A stretch of DNA of 64,000 bases from Roseomonas gilardii (GTDB lineage Bacteria; Pseudomonadota; Alphaproteobacteria; Acetobacterales; Acetobacteraceae). A program made the translations under genes and the position numbers. The DNA lies in NCBI RefSeq assembly GCF_001941945.1, contig NZ_CP015583.1, positions 2,797,501-2,861,500 of the forward strand. Direction: 5' to 3'. Positions 8,663-18,060 of the stretch are shown piece by piece. Within the stretch, counting starts at the first letter, position 1. Every line of letters begins with the position of its first letter. Under the pieces are notes generated by a model that worked only from the letters and a program-made list of their open reading frames with translations, did no database searches and was not told where the DNA came from.

Positions 8663-10723
8663 CTATCGCGCTTCCTGCTCCCCGGCCTCCTCCTCCGGCA
8701 CGTTGCGGCGCAGCTCCTCCAGCCAGGCCTCGGCATTGCCGTCGGAGGGGGCGCGCCAGTCGCCGCGCGGAGAGAGCGAGCCGCCCGCCACCACCTTCGG
8801 CCCGTTCGGCATGGCCGACCGCTTGAACTGGCTGAAGGCGAAGAAGCGGCGCAGGAAGACCTCCAGCCAGTGCCGGATCTCCGGCAGCGCATAGGCCCGG
8901 CGTGCTTCCTCCGGAAAGCCCGGCGGCCAGCGCCCCGCCCCGGCATCGCCCCAGGCGCGCAGGGCGAGGAAGGCGATCCTGGAGGGCCGGAACCCGTAGC
9001 GCAGCGTGTAGAACAGGTTGAAGTCCTGCAGCGCATAGGGGCCGACCTTGGCCTCGGTGCTCTGGATCGCCTGCCCTTCCGTGGCGGGGATCAGCTCCGG
9101 CGAGATCTCGGTGTTCAGGATCGAGCCCAGCGTCCCGCCCACCGCCGCGTCGAACTGCCCCGAGGCGATCACCCAGCGGATCAGGTGCTGGATCAGCGTC
9201 TTCGGCACGCCGCCATTGACGTTGTAGTGCGACATCTGGTCGCCGACGCCATAGGTGCACCAGCCCAGCGCCAGTTCCGAGAGATCGCCCGTGCCGAGCA
9301 CGATGCCGTCATGCAGGTTGGCGGCGCGGAACAGGTAGTCGGTGCGCAGCCCCGCCTGCACGTTCTCGAAGGTGATGTCGTAGACCGGCTCGCCGCGCGA
9401 GAAGGGATGGCCGAGATCGCCCAGCATCTGCCGCGCCGCCGGACGGATATCGAGCTCGTGCGCCGTGACGCCGAGCGATTCCATCAGGCGGTGCGCGTTG
9501 GTCTTCGTGCCCTCGCTCGTGCCGAAGCCCGGCATCGTATAGGCGATGATGTCGGTGCGCGGCCGCTCCAGCAGGTCGAAGGCCTTGGCCGCCACGATCA
9601 GCGCCTGGGTGGAATCGAGCCCGCCCGAGACGCCGATGACGATGCGCCTGATGCGTGCCTCGCGCAGCCGCTGCACCAGGCCCGAGACCTGGATGTTGTA
9701 GGCCTCGTAGCAATCCTGGTTCAGCCGCGCCGGATCGGCGGGCACGAAGGGGAAGCGTTCCACCGCCCGTTCGAAGCCCAGATCGCCCTTCGGTGCCTCC
9801 AGGCGGAAGCCGATGCGGCGGAAGGGGCGTCCGTGGCGGCGGCGGTTGTCGTCGAAGGTGCCCTGCCGCGCCCGTTCCTGCCGCAGCAGGTCGAGGTCCA
9901 CATCCGCCACCGCGAACTGGTCGCCGGCGGGGAACCGGTCGCTTTCGCGCAGCACCGCGCCGTTCTCGAAGATCGAGACCTGTCCGTCCCAGGCCAGGTC
10001 GGTGGTGGATTCCCCCACCCCCGCCGCGGCATAGACATAGGCGGCGAGGCAGCGCGCCGACTGGCTCTGTGACAGCAGCCGCCGCGTTTCGGCCTTGCCC
10101 ACGGTGATGTTGCTGGCGGAAAGGTTGGCCAGCACGGTCGCGCCGGCCAGGGCGCCCTCGGTGCTGGGGGGAAGCGGCACCCAGACATCCTCGCAGATCT
10201 CGGCATGCACCACGAGGCCGGGCACGTCCTCGGCGGCGAAGAGCAGGTCCGGCCCGAAGGGCGCCTCCAGCCCGGCCACCGCGATCGTGCCGCCCTCCGT
10301 GCCGAGGCCCGAGGCGAAGTGCCGGCGCTCGTAGAATTCGCGGTAGTTCGGCAGGTGGATCTTCGGCACCACGCCCAGCAGCCGCCCGCGCTGGATCGCC
10401 AGGGCGCAGTTGTAGAGCCGCCCCTCGTGGCGCAGCGGTGCGCCGATCAGCAGAAGCGGCATCAGCCCGGCGGAATCCCGCACCAGCCGCGCCACCGCCG
10501 TCTCCACCGCCTCCAGCACCGCATCCTGCAGCAGCAGGTCGTCGATGGCGTAGCCGGACAGGCAGAGCTCCGGGAAGACCGCCACCGCCACGCCCTGGGC
10601 GTCGCAGCGGCGCGCGAGGTCCAGCAGGGCATCGGCGTTGCGCGCCGGGTCGGCGGCATGGGCGCGGCCGCTGCAGGCGGCGATGCGGGCGAAGCCGTGC
10701 CGGTAGAGGGAAAGGAAGCTCAT
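8663..10723 (-). CDS. nadE: Glutamine-dependent NAD+ synthetase
   Basis: Converts nicotinic acid adenine dinucleotide to NAD+ using glutamine as nitrogen donor. At 686 residues it is the long two-domain form. The N-terminal nitrilase-type glutaminase (about 1-300) has the Glu in FPELCLSGY, the Lys in [13 protein letters not shown] and the nucleophile Cys in [10 protein letters not shown]. The C-terminal synthetase domain has the ATP-binding loop [11 protein letters not shown] near residue 365 and [16 protein letters not shown]. Its ATG overlaps the stop of a 22-codon upstream ORF. The downstream neighbour on the strand is an isochorismatase-type hydrolase. Confidence 0.95.
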   Translation of the reverse strand: MSFLSLYRHGFARIAACSGRAHAADPARNADALLDLARRCDAQGVAVAVFPELCLSGYAIDDLLLQDAVLEAVETAVARLVRDSAGLMPLLLIGAPLRHEGRLYNCALAIQRGRLLGVVPKIHLPNYREFYERRHFASGLGTEGGTIAVAGLEAPFGPDLLFAAEDVPGLVVHAEICEDVWVPLPPSTEGALAGATVLANLSASNITVGKAETRRLLSQSQSARCLAAYVYAAAGVGESTTDLAWDGQVSIFENGAVLRESDRFPAGDQFAVADVDLDLLRQERARQGTFDDNRRRHGRPFRRIGFRLEAPKGDLGFERAVERFPFVPADPARLNQDCYEAYNIQVSGLVQRLREARIRRIVIGVSGGLDSTQALIVAAKAFDLLERPRTDIIAYTMPGFGTSEGTKTNAHRLMESLGVTAHELDIRPAARQMLGDLGHPFSRGEPVYDITFENVQAGLRTDYLFRAANLHDGIVLGTGDLSELALGWCTYGVGDQMSHYNVNGGVPKTLIQHLIRWVIASGQFDAAVGGTLGSILNTEISPELIPATEGQAIQSTEAKVGPYALQDFNLFYTLRYGFRPSRIAFLALRAWGDAGAGRWPPGFPEEARRAYALPEIRHWLEVFLRRFFAFSQFKRSAMPNGPKVVAGGSLSPRGDWRAPSDGNAEAWLEELRRNVPEEEAGEQEAR

Positions 10724-10788
10724 GCCACGCCCGCCCCGTCCCGGCGGGGGAGCCGGAAGCCCGGCTCATGGCGATGGGTCACGGTCAT
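10720..10788 (-). CDS. Possible 22-aa leader ORF overlapping the nadE start
   Basis: A 22-codon frame ([10 protein letters not shown]...) whose TGA overlaps the nadE ATG as ATGA, the arrangement of translationally coupled genes. A GGGAGA box lies eight bases before its ATG, whereas nadE itself has no obvious ribosome-binding site, so ribosomes finishing the short ORF could restart at nadE. The peptide is basic and has no recognised family. It may be chance in GC-rich DNA. Confidence 0.35.
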   Translation of the reverse strand: MTVTHRHEPGFRLPRRDGAGVA

Positions 10789-10912
10789 GGCGGCGTCTCC
10801 CGGCAGAGGGCATCCCCTCCCGACAGGGAACGGGGATGGACCGCAGAGACTTGGCGCCGATCGGGCCGCCCGGCAAGCACGGCACCGGTTTGCTGTCCCA
10901 GCCTGCCTCCCG

Positions 10913-10993
10913 TGGGCCTGCCGCCTCCGGCCGGCTTCTTCCGGGAGGAGGTGGCAGGCCCAGGGGGCCGGAATCGCCGTGACGATTCCGGCC
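10913..10993. terminator. Two hairpins downstream of the EF-hand gene
   Basis: Two perfect inverted repeats in the 284-base gap between nadE and the EF-hand gene. Nearest the EF-hand stop is GGCCGGAATCG with its complement (10966-10976/10983-10993, 6-base loop). Beyond it is TGGGCCTGCC with its complement (10913-10922/10953-10962). They fit transcript ends for the leftward EF-hand gene but have no T-run. The rest of the gap holds only the short leader ORF. Confidence 0.4.
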
Positions 10994-11007
10994 GGGAAAA
11001 CGGCGCT

Positions 11008-11562
11008 TCAGCGCGCCGGGGCCGCCCCGCGCCCGGCCGGGCGCAGCTCGTCCGGGGTCAGGACGCCATCCCCGTTCCGGTCGGCCATGCGGAAGAAGGC
11101 CTGCGCCACCGGCTGAAGCTCCGCCAGGGTGACGCGTCCGTCGCCATTGGCATCGGCGGCGCGGAACAGCGCCTCGGCCCGGGCCTCCATGGCGGGCGGC
11201 ACGGGGCGGTTGGCATTCTGCCCCCGGGCGGGGCGCTGGCTGGCCACATAGGCGCGCAGCTCCTCCCGTGTCACTGCGCCGTCATGGTCGGCATCGATGG
11301 CGGCGAAGCGGGCGGACAGGGCGGCCCAGGCCTCGTCCCAGGTCACCCGTCCATCGCGGTTCGCATCGGCCTCGGCGAAGAGCCGGGCCATGCCGCGTGG
11401 CCCCCGCTCGCCTCCTCGCTCTGGCGCCTGCCTGGCCTGGGGTGCGGGTTGGGGCGTCTGGCCGGAGGACTGGGCCAGGGCGGGGCCGGCGAGGCCCATG
11501 CCGAGAAGTGCGGCCAGTCCGAAGGCGGACCAGCGGGTCCGGGCCGGGGTGGTGGAGGTCAT
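11008..11562 (-). CDS. Exported EF-hand calcium-binding protein
   Basis: A 184-residue protein with a signal peptide ending GPALAQ at about residue 31, so likely periplasmic. Four EF-hand loops with Asp at position 1 and Glu at position 12 lie at residues 66-77, 90-101, 137-148 and 161-172; the loops have the DxNxDG or DxDxDG pattern, so all four could bind calcium. The spacing suggests two EF-hand pairs. Bacterial proteins of this kind are mostly of unknown role. The start is the ATG giving MTSTTPARTR, immediately before the signal peptide. Confidence 0.82.
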   Translation of the reverse strand: MTSTTPARTRWSAFGLAALLGMGLAGPALAQSSGQTPQPAPQARQAPERGGERGPRGMARLFAEADANRDGRVTWDEAWAALSARFAAIDADHDGAVTREELRAYVASQRPARGQNANRPVPPAMEARAEALFRAADANGDGRVTLAELQPVAQAFFRMADRNGDGVLTPDELRPAGRGAAPAR

Positions 11563-11705
11563 TGGCGGCGGGTCCTGATCCGTGTGGGAAAGTGCCGCCA
11601 GTTGGGGTGGGGATGTAACGGGGCCATGGGCCGCCGCGTGAGGAAGAGTGACGAAACCCCGTTCCTCCTCCGCGCGGCCCTCCTCCGCGCGGCGGGTCCG
11701 GGAAC

Positions 11706-12080
11706 CTACCAGCGGTTCCAGGGGTCGTTCCGGCGGCGGTCCGCGTCCTGCCAGCGGCGCTGCTGCTCCCAGCGCTGGCGCATGTCCTGCTCCCGGCGCC
11801 ATTCCGCCTCGCGTCGCTGCTGGATGGCGAAATCGCGCTGGCGCTGCGTGTCGCGCCACTGCTGCTCCTCGATCCGGCGGCGGTCCATCTCGACGCGGTG
11901 CCGGTCCTGTTCGGCCCGCTGGCGCTGCTGGTCGGCCTGGATGCGCGCCCCTTCCTGCAGCAGGCGCTGCCCCGCATCGGCGGGCTGCGCCCGGGCCGGG
12001 ATCGAAACGGCAGGGACCAGAAGAGTGGGAAGCAGCAGCAGGGCCGGCAGAAACCCGGCGGGAATTCGGCGTCGCGTCAT
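11706..12080 (-). CDS. Exported coiled-coil protein, function unknown
   Basis: A 124-residue protein with a clear signal peptide (about 1-31, ending IPARAQ) followed by a 90-residue region made almost only of Q, R, E, D and W, predicted to be one long charged helix or coiled coil (RQRAEQDRHR, EEQQWRDTQR). It ends in a tryptophan-rich tail, NDPWNRW. GGGAGG lies nine bases before the ATG. No family is recognised; low complexity makes homology hard to judge. The neighbouring EF-hand gene, also exported, is on the same strand 143 bases downstream. Confidence 0.68.
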   Translation of the reverse strand: MTRRRIPAGFLPALLLLPTLLVPAVSIPARAQPADAGQRLLQEGARIQADQQRQRAEQDRHRVEMDRRRIEEQQWRDTQRQRDFAIQQRREAEWRREQDMRQRWEQQRRWQDADRRRNDPWNRW

Positions 12081-12202
12081 GGTGGTGGTCCTCCCGTTTC
12101 CTGAACGACCGGGGGAAAGACTGGATGCCCCCCATGGCGAGGCCGGGGCCTCACCATGGTGGAACAAAGGCACGGGCCGGGCCCGGCCAGGGCTGGCGGA
12201 GC

Positions 12203-13600
12203 CTAGCCGCGCGGCGGCGTGCCCGGCTCCCCAAGGTCCCAGTACATGCCGGCGAAACCGGCGATGCCCTCGCGCAGCGTGGCCGGCAGGGCGTGCTCGT
12301 CCGGCCCGTGCTGCTTGCAGCCGTTGTAGGAATGCGGGACCCAGACCAGCGGCACGCCCAGCGCATCCACGAAGACATCGCCCGGCAGCCCGCCGGAGGT
12401 GTTGGGGATCACCTGCACCCGGCTGCCCAGCGCGCTTTCCATGCTCGCCTTGGCCCAGCGGACCCAGGGATGGTCGGGATCGGTGCGGCTGGCCGGCATG
12501 CGCAGCCCGGCATTCTCGATGCCGATCTCCGGGAAGCCGTGCTCGTCCAGGTGCCGCCGCAGCGCGGCCTCGAAGGTGGAGGGGTCGGTGTCCACCGTGT
12601 AGCGGATCTGGCAGGTCGCCTTCGCCCAGGGCGCCACGGCATTCACCGGATTCTCCGGCCGGCCCGAGACCATGGCCAGCACGATGAAGGAGTTCCAGCC
12701 ATAGATCTTCTCGGCGGAGGTCAGGCCGGGCTCGCCCCAGCCCTCGACGATCGCCGCCGCCTCCCCCGCGCCGCCCACCGGGCAGCCTTCCAGCACGCGG
12801 CGGATGGCGGGGGGCACCGTTTCCCCGGCCAGCCAGCCGCGCACGAGGATCCTGCCGTTGCGGTCGCAGAGGCTGGCCAGGGCATGGGCCAGCACCACCG
12901 CCGGGTCGTTGGTCAGCCCGCCCCAGTGGCCGGAATGCACGCCGCCCTGGCGGAAGCGCGCCACAAGATCGAAATGCCAGGTGCCGCGCGTGCCGGTGGC
13001 GATGGTGGGCAGTTCCGGCTCCACGCGCGGCCCGTCCGAGGCGATCAGCACGTCGGCCGCCAGCGCCTCCCGGTTCGCGAAGACGAAATCGCGCAGCCCG
13101 GCCGAGCCGCGCTCCTCGCAGGTCTCGATCAGCACCTTCACGTTGAAGCCGAGCCTGCCACCGCGCTCCGCCAGCACCGCCTCCAGCGCCGAGAGGTTCA
13201 GCGCGTGCTGGCCCTTGTTGTCCACCGTGCCGCGCCCGTACCAGCGGCCGTCGCGCTCCGTAAGGGTCCAGGGCTTCAGCCCCTCCGACCACTGCTCGTC
13301 CAGCCCGTGCACCGTGTCGCCATGGCCGTAGAGCAGCACGGTCGGCCGCGCCGGGTCCTCGATCCGTTCCGCCGTCAGGATCGGGCCGAAGCCCTGCGCC
13401 GGATTGTCGTGGATGCCGACCGCGAAGCCCATCCCTTCCAGCCAGGGGCGGATTGCCGCCTCCAGGTAGTGGCGGCAATCCGCCGCATGGGCGGGGTCCT
13501 GCGAGGTGGAGGGGATCGCCACCAGCGCGGCCAGACGGTCCCGGAAGCCCCGGTCGAAATACTCGCGCGCGCGATCCAGCGCGCCCTGCCGCGTCGCCAT
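12203..13600 (-). CDS. M20-family metallopeptidase (dipeptidase-like)
   Basis: A 465-residue di-zinc peptidase of the ArgE/DapE/CNDP family. Metal ligands are visible in YGHGDTV (His, Asp), the bridging Asp in TVDNKGQ, the catalytic Glu pair in CEERGS, and the C-terminal His in KQHGPDEH. A lid/dimerisation domain is inserted at about residues 195-335. Members hydrolyse dipeptides or N-acyl amino acids; the substrate is not decided. There is no signal peptide, so it acts in the cytoplasm. The start is the ATG giving MATRQGALDR. Confidence 0.87.
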   Translation of the reverse strand: MATRQGALDRAREYFDRGFRDRLAALVAIPSTSQDPAHAADCRHYLEAAIRPWLEGMGFAVGIHDNPAQGFGPILTAERIEDPARPTVLLYGHGDTVHGLDEQWSEGLKPWTLTERDGRWYGRGTVDNKGQHALNLSALEAVLAERGGRLGFNVKVLIETCEERGSAGLRDFVFANREALAADVLIASDGPRVEPELPTIATGTRGTWHFDLVARFRQGGVHSGHWGGLTNDPAVVLAHALASLCDRNGRILVRGWLAGETVPPAIRRVLEGCPVGGAGEAAAIVEGWGEPGLTSAEKIYGWNSFIVLAMVSGRPENPVNAVAPWAKATCQIRYTVDTDPSTFEAALRRHLDEHGFPEIGIENAGLRMPASRTDPDHPWVRWAKASMESALGSRVQVIPNTSGGLPGDVFVDALGVPLVWVPHSYNGCKQHGPDEHALPATLREGIAGFAGMYWDLGEPGTPPRG

Positions 13601-13711
13601 GGCCAGACTCTCCTGCGGTTCCCGGGAAAACGGGCCGCAGGTTGCGACGGAGGGAGGGCGAAGGGAAGACCCGGGGGCGATCTCTTCACCCCCGGCGCTG
13701 GGCCGGGGTTC

Positions 13712-14083
13712 CTACCGCGTCCGGCTTGGCGCACCGCCATCGCCGGATGCACCGGCCGCGAACAGCGCCGCCGCGGCGGCGAGCGGCACGAGGCTCAGCA
13801 GGGCCATGGCGCTGCCGCTCTCCGGCTCCGCTTCCTGTGGGGCATGGCGCCCAGCCGGGGCGGCCGGCAGGAAAGCGGGCGGTCGTGCCGCCAGGCGGGG
13901 CGGGGCGCTGCGGGGCGCCACGACCACGCCGGAACCGGAGGGCACCACGACGGTTTTCACGCTCTGCGCCAGCGCCGGCGGAGGAAGCGCCAGAAGGGTG
14001 GCGAACGCCACCAGCAGCGGAGGGATCGCGGCCCGTGTGATCTTCTGTCGGGGGCAATGGCTGCGCGGCACTGGCACCCTCAT
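13712..14083 (-). CDS. Hypothetical exported or membrane protein
   Basis: A 123-residue frame with an N-terminal signal-like segment (IPPLLVAFATLLALPPPALAQ, cleavage after about residue 40), a proline/alanine-rich middle and a C-terminal hydrophobic stretch ALLSLVPLAAAAALFAAGAS that could anchor it in the membrane. No family is recognised. The start is uncertain: a GTG 18 codons earlier is in frame, and neither has a good ribosome-binding site. Signal-like features at both ends support a real gene. Confidence 0.5.
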   Translation of the reverse strand: MRVPVPRSHCPRQKITRAAIPPLLVAFATLLALPPPALAQSVKTVVVPSGSGVVVAPRSAPPRLAARPPAFLPAAPAGRHAPQEAEPESGSAMALLSLVPLAAAAALFAAGASGDGGAPSRTR

Positions 14084-14262
14084 GCGAACCGGCTGGCGAG
14101 AGGTTCGGAACTTATCGAGTTCACGCGAGAAGATCACCTTTTATTCAACTCAAGGTGGCATTTCTGTCGCGCCAGACCAGAAGGGTGCGGCCATTCCATG
14201 TCGCCAGCGTGCCTGCCGGAACGTTGAGCCCGCCACGACCACCAGGCGGGTGATCGGCAGCC

Positions 14263-17157
14263 TCACAACTGCCAGTCCGAGGCAGCCGCCACGGCCGGCG
14301 CATGGCTGTGCGACTGCGCCTCGCCCGATTCGCCGATGACATAGGCGAGGTCCAGCCGGCTGTGCCCCGCCTTGAGCCAGTTGCTCCAGTTCGCGATCTC
14401 GCCCGCCGAGGCACTACGGCCCAGGGCAGTGCCGTAGAGGTCGGCAATGAAGCCGGAATCGTCCTGTCCGCCATGGCGGGCCGTGAAGAGTTCCGTCTGC
14501 ATGAGTTCGGCGTAGAGGTCGCGCAGGGCCTTGCCGGCGGCGAGCTTCTGCGACCAGAGCAGCAGGGAGGAGGCGTCCGGCCCGCTGTCCAGGACCGCCT
14601 CATAGGCCCGGGCCACCTTCGCGCCCTGCGGATCGGCCAGCCAGATGCCCTGCGGATGCTGCGCCAGGAAGAGGTTGCGGCTTTCCGCCGAGCCGGCGAT
14701 CCCGGCCGCCAGCGCGGCCTTGCTCATACCGGCGGCGACGAGGCCGACGTGGTAGTCGATCTCGGACGCGGCGGCGGAACGGCCGAGCGCGCCCTGGTAG
14801 AAGGCCGAGACCTGCTGCGCCGTGCTCAGGGCGCCGAAGCGGCCGGCGAATTCCGCGCTGCCGACGAGGTCCGCCGCAAGCTGCGCCGGGGTGAGGCCGG
14901 CATCGAGCCGCGCCGTATGGGTCGCGAGGCCGCTGGCATCGGGCTCCCGCATCAGGATGGTCTCGTAGAGCCGCACCACCCAGGCCGCGGCGGTGCCGCT
15001 GCCCAGGTCCAGCCGCCCGTCGTCGAAACGGACCGACTGCGCGCCCGAGAGCAGCAGCGTGTCGCCCTCCCAGCTCAGTTCCAGCCCCTTGGGCGTGGCG
15101 ATCCAGTGGCTGGCATCGGCGGAGACGCCGTCCAGCACCGCCACCCCGGCGGTGGAGAAGGCGACGTCCTGCGCCACCCCGCCTGGGGAAAGACGGACCA
15201 CCGTGCCGGTGTCGGGGGCGGGCAGCTCGGTCATCAGCGCGCCGCTCGCCACGGCGGGGACGGTGAAGGCGGCCATGGCCTCCGCCGAACGGCCGATCAG
15301 CATCAGCAGGTCGAGATTCGACCAGCCATGGGCGGCGATCATGTCGTGCCAGCTCGCGAGGTCGGCCGCGCCGGGCGCGCGTTCCAGCGCATCCGTGAAG
15401 AGGCGCGTGAGGAAGCTCGCCTCGCTCTCGCCGGAGGGGTGCCGGGCCAGATAGGCCTGGGTCTGGGTCAGGCTGCGGTAGAGGTCCGTCAGGCTCGACG
15501 TGCCGGCGGCGATCGCCTTTTCCCAGCGTGCCAGCGCGGCCGCGTCCGGCGCGTCGTCCAGCACGGCGTCATAGGCATACAGGATCTCCCGCGCCGTGCC
15601 GTCCACGACCCAGGTGCCGCCGGGATGCAAGGCCGCATAGCGTGCCGTCGCCTCGGGGGAGGTGGTGAAGGCCAGCACGAGCTGCGCCCGCTCCACCCCC
15701 TGCGCCAGGGCGTTCAGGTGCGTCGCCATTCCCCCCGCATCCGGCGTCCGCCCCAGCGCGAAGGCATAGAGGCGCGTCACCAGGTCGGCATCGGACAGCG
15801 TGCCGAAGCGGCTCTGCGCCTCCGGGCTCGACAGCAGGCTGCGGGCCATGCCCAGCAGGGTCAGGGCGCCGCTTTCCAGCAGATGCGTGTGCAGGGCGAG
15901 GCCGCCGTCATCGGGATCGCGCAGCAGCAGCGTCTGGTAGAGGCGCGTCGCCTGTGCCGCGGCGGAATCCGCGGCCAGTTCGAGCTGCCCGTCCATGAAA
16001 TCGACCTGCCGCGTCGCGCCGAGGTCGAGCAGCGTGCCATCGGCGAGGCGCAGCTCCAGCGCGGCGTCGTTCAGGCCGAGGCGGCTGCCCCCGGCGCCGG
16101 CGGCCACCACCGCCACGCCGCCGGTGCCACGCGTCACCGCCTCCGTCCAGCTTCCCGCCGCGAGGACGGTGGGGCGGTCGTCGTTCAGGATGGTGCCGCT
16201 GGCCTCCCCGTCCCCGACCACGGCGCCACTGACATCGGTGAGCACCACCCGGAAGCTCTCATCGGCCTCGCGCAGCCGGTCGCCCAGCACCGTCACCGCG
16301 ATGCTGGCCGTGCTGGCCCCCGCCGCGATGGTGACCTGGCCGCTGGCGGCCTGGAAATCCTGCCCTGCCGTGGCGGTGCCCGACAGCGTGCTCCAGCGCA
16401 GCGTCACCGGCGCATCCGCCGCGCGCGACAGGCTGACGGTGAAGCGCATCGTGCCGCCGCCGGAATCGCCTTCGGCCAGGCTGGCATCGGCGATGGTCAG
16501 CACCGGCGGGACGGGCGTGTCGTCCTCGCTGGTGACGTTCAGCACGGCGACATCCACCGTCATCGCCGCGTCCTGGTGCCCGTCCGAGACGATCACCGCG
16601 ACCGGCAGGGTGGTGCCGCCCGAGCGCAGCAGGTCGTAGCCGTCGCGCAGCTTCAGGACGTTGCCGTCCACCACCTCGAAGCGCCAGTCGTCCTGTGGCG
16701 CGACGGTGAAGGTGAGCTGCGCGGCGGCGGTGTCCGGATCGCTGGCCGTGAGGCTGCCGACGATGCCGCCCGCATCGGTTTCCAGCACGCTGCCACCGCT
16801 GGAGAAGGCGAGGCCGGAGGGCGGCGTGTCGTCCACCCCCAGCAGCGTCACGACCCAGCCGCTGCCGAGATCCTGCCAGCCGGCCGCCGTCTGCACCCGC
16901 AGGCCAAAGGCGAGCACCGGGTCCGCCCCGGCGGCCCAGGCCTCCCGGTCCAGCAGCCGGGCGGGGGTGATGGTGACGGTCTGGCCCGTGGCATCCAGCG
17001 TGGCGGTGAAGGCGCCGGCAGCGGCGCCGGTCAGGGCCACCGCCAGCACGCCCGTGGCCAGCCCGACGCTGTCGGACAGGGTCAGCCGGGCCGACCAGTC
17101 GCCCGCGCCGGAGTTCTCCAGAATGGTTCCCGGCACCTGGCCTGAGATCTGTAGCAT
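14263..17157 (-). CDS. Calx-beta and DUF4214 repeat protein, probably secreted
   Basis: A 964-residue acidic, cysteine-free protein. Residues about 1-110 are beta-rich, 118-210 resemble a cadherin-like module, and 218-326 are a Calx-beta domain (EGDSGGGTMRFTVSLS, GTATAGQDF, ILNDD). The rest is two copies of a roughly 300-residue unit (about 330-630 and 655-948). Each contains a short DGxLDLG-type beta segment and several DUF4214 blocks (LLLRDPDDGGL, FALGRTPDAGG; ILMREPDASGL, ALGRSAAASE). DUF4214 is common in alphaproteobacterial adhesins and type I secreted proteins. No N-terminal signal peptide and no glycine-rich RTX repeats are seen, so the export route is unclear. The start codon is chosen as the first ATG and is weakly supported. 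Confidence 0.82.
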   Translation of the reverse strand: MLQISGQVPGTILENSGAGDWSARLTLSDSVGLATGVLAVALTGAAAGAFTATLDATGQTVTITPARLLDREAWAAGADPVLAFGLRVQTAAGWQDLGSGWVVTLLGVDDTPPSGLAFSSGGSVLETDAGGIVGSLTASDPDTAAAQLTFTVAPQDDWRFEVVDGNVLKLRDGYDLLRSGGTTLPVAVIVSDGHQDAAMTVDVAVLNVTSEDDTPVPPVLTIADASLAEGDSGGGTMRFTVSLSRAADAPVTLRWSTLSGTATAGQDFQAASGQVTIAAGASTASIAVTVLGDRLREADESFRVVLTDVSGAVVGDGEASGTILNDDRPTVLAAGSWTEAVTRGTGGVAVVAAGAGGSRLGLNDAALELRLADGTLLDLGATRQVDFMDGQLELAADSAAAQATRLYQTLLLRDPDDGGLALHTHLLESGALTLLGMARSLLSSPEAQSRFGTLSDADLVTRLYAFALGRTPDAGGMATHLNALAQGVERAQLVLAFTTSPEATARYAALHPGGTWVVDGTAREILYAYDAVLDDAPDAAALARWEKAIAAGTSSLTDLYRSLTQTQAYLARHPSGESEASFLTRLFTDALERAPGAADLASWHDMIAAHGWSNLDLLMLIGRSAEAMAAFTVPAVASGALMTELPAPDTGTVVRLSPGGVAQDVAFSTAGVAVLDGVSADASHWIATPKGLELSWEGDTLLLSGAQSVRFDDGRLDLGSGTAAAWVVRLYETILMREPDASGLATHTARLDAGLTPAQLAADLVGSAEFAGRFGALSTAQQVSAFYQGALGRSAAASEIDYHVGLVAAGMSKAALAAGIAGSAESRNLFLAQHPQGIWLADPQGAKVARAYEAVLDSGPDASSLLLWSQKLAAGKALRDLYAELMQTELFTARHGGQDDSGFIADLYGTALGRSASAGEIANWSNWLKAGHSRLDLAYVIGESGEAQSHSHAPAVAAASDWQL

Positions 17158-17372
17158 CCGGAGGCAGCCCCCAGCGTCCGCGCCTCTGCGACACGCCGTC
17201 CTGGCACGCCTGTCCCGATGCCCTCCTGGCCCTGGGTTTCTGGCATCCCCTTGCTGAACAGGGGGTTAAGAACCTTCGCCCTTCTCCGGCGCAGCCTCCT
17301 GTGCCTGGGGCGCAGTCCGGCCCTGTCCGGCGGACATTCGCCTTGGGGCCAGGGAAGGGTATAGGGCGGCGC

Positions 17373-18044
17373 ATGATGCGCGCCTTCCGGATCCTGATCG
17401 CCGTGCTCGTCCTGGTCCTCGCGGGGGGCTGGGCCTTCGCCTGGTTCCAGCGGGAACCCGGGGAAAGCTGGCCGGACTCCTTCGCACGGCTGGTCACGCG
17501 GCAGCAGGGCCCGGCCCGGCCCATGGTCGCCTCGCCGAACGCGGTCACGCTGCCCTCCGGGGCGCGGATCGGTGGCGATTTCGCGCTCACCGACCAGACG
17601 GGCAAGCCGGTGACGGAGGCCAGCTACCGCGGCAAGGCGGTGCTGATCTTCTTCGGCTTCACCCATTGCCCGGATGTCTGCCCGACCGAGCTCAGCACCC
17701 TGGCCACGGCCATGGACCAGCTCGGCCCCGATGCCGCCCGCGTGCAGCCCCTCTTCATCACCGTGGACCCGGAGCGCGACACGCCGGAGAAGCTCGCCGA
17801 CTATGTCGGCCTCTTCCACCCCGCCCTGGCCGGGCTGACCGGCACGCCGGAGCAGATCGCCCAGGTCGCCAAGGCCTATCGCGTCTATTACGCCAAGGTG
17901 ACGCCGCCGGGGGCGAGCGACTATCTGATGGACCACTCCGCCTTCGTCTATCTCCTGGGCCCGGACGGGGCGCTGCGGGGCATGTTCCGGCCGGGCGCGA
18001 CCCCGGAGGAACTGGCCGCGGCCGCCCGCCAGGTCCTCGGCTGA
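17373..18044 (+). CDS. SCO1/SenC-family copper chaperone
   Basis: A 223-residue membrane-anchored thioredoxin-fold protein. One N-terminal helix (about 5-22) anchors it so the domain faces the periplasm. The copper ligands are present: the CxxxC in THCPDVCPTE and the distal His in LMDHSAFVYL. SCO proteins deliver copper to the CuA site of cytochrome c oxidase. Two adjacent ATG codons (17373 and 17376) are both possible starts. serA begins 16 bases after the stop, so they may be cotranscribed although functionally unrelated. Confidence 0.9.
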   Translation: MMRAFRILIAVLVLVLAGGWAFAWFQREPGESWPDSFARLVTRQQGPARPMVASPNAVTLPSGARIGGDFALTDQTGKPVTEASYRGKAVLIFFGFTHCPDVCPTELSTLATAMDQLGPDAARVQPLFITVDPERDTPEKLADYVGLFHPALAGLTGTPEQIAQVAKAYRVYYAKVTPPGASDYLMDHSAFVYLLGPDGALRGMFRPGATPEELAAAARQVLG

Positions 18045-18060
18045 AGGAACTCCCCCGGCC

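Noticed and set aside
10724-10910. Cobalamin-riboswitch-like segment upstream of nadE (GCCGGGAGAC resembles a B12 box)
   Set aside because: The conserved riboswitch core with its CCCGCAACTG-type segment is missing, and nadE is not a B12 gene. The match is a short GC-rich coincidence and includes the leader ORF's ribosome-binding site.
11706-13478. Long frame running from the coiled-coil gene back through the M20 peptidase gene
   Set aside because: It is the shadow of the peptidase on the same strand in another frame. The real gene begins at 12080 with a ribosome-binding site and signal peptide.
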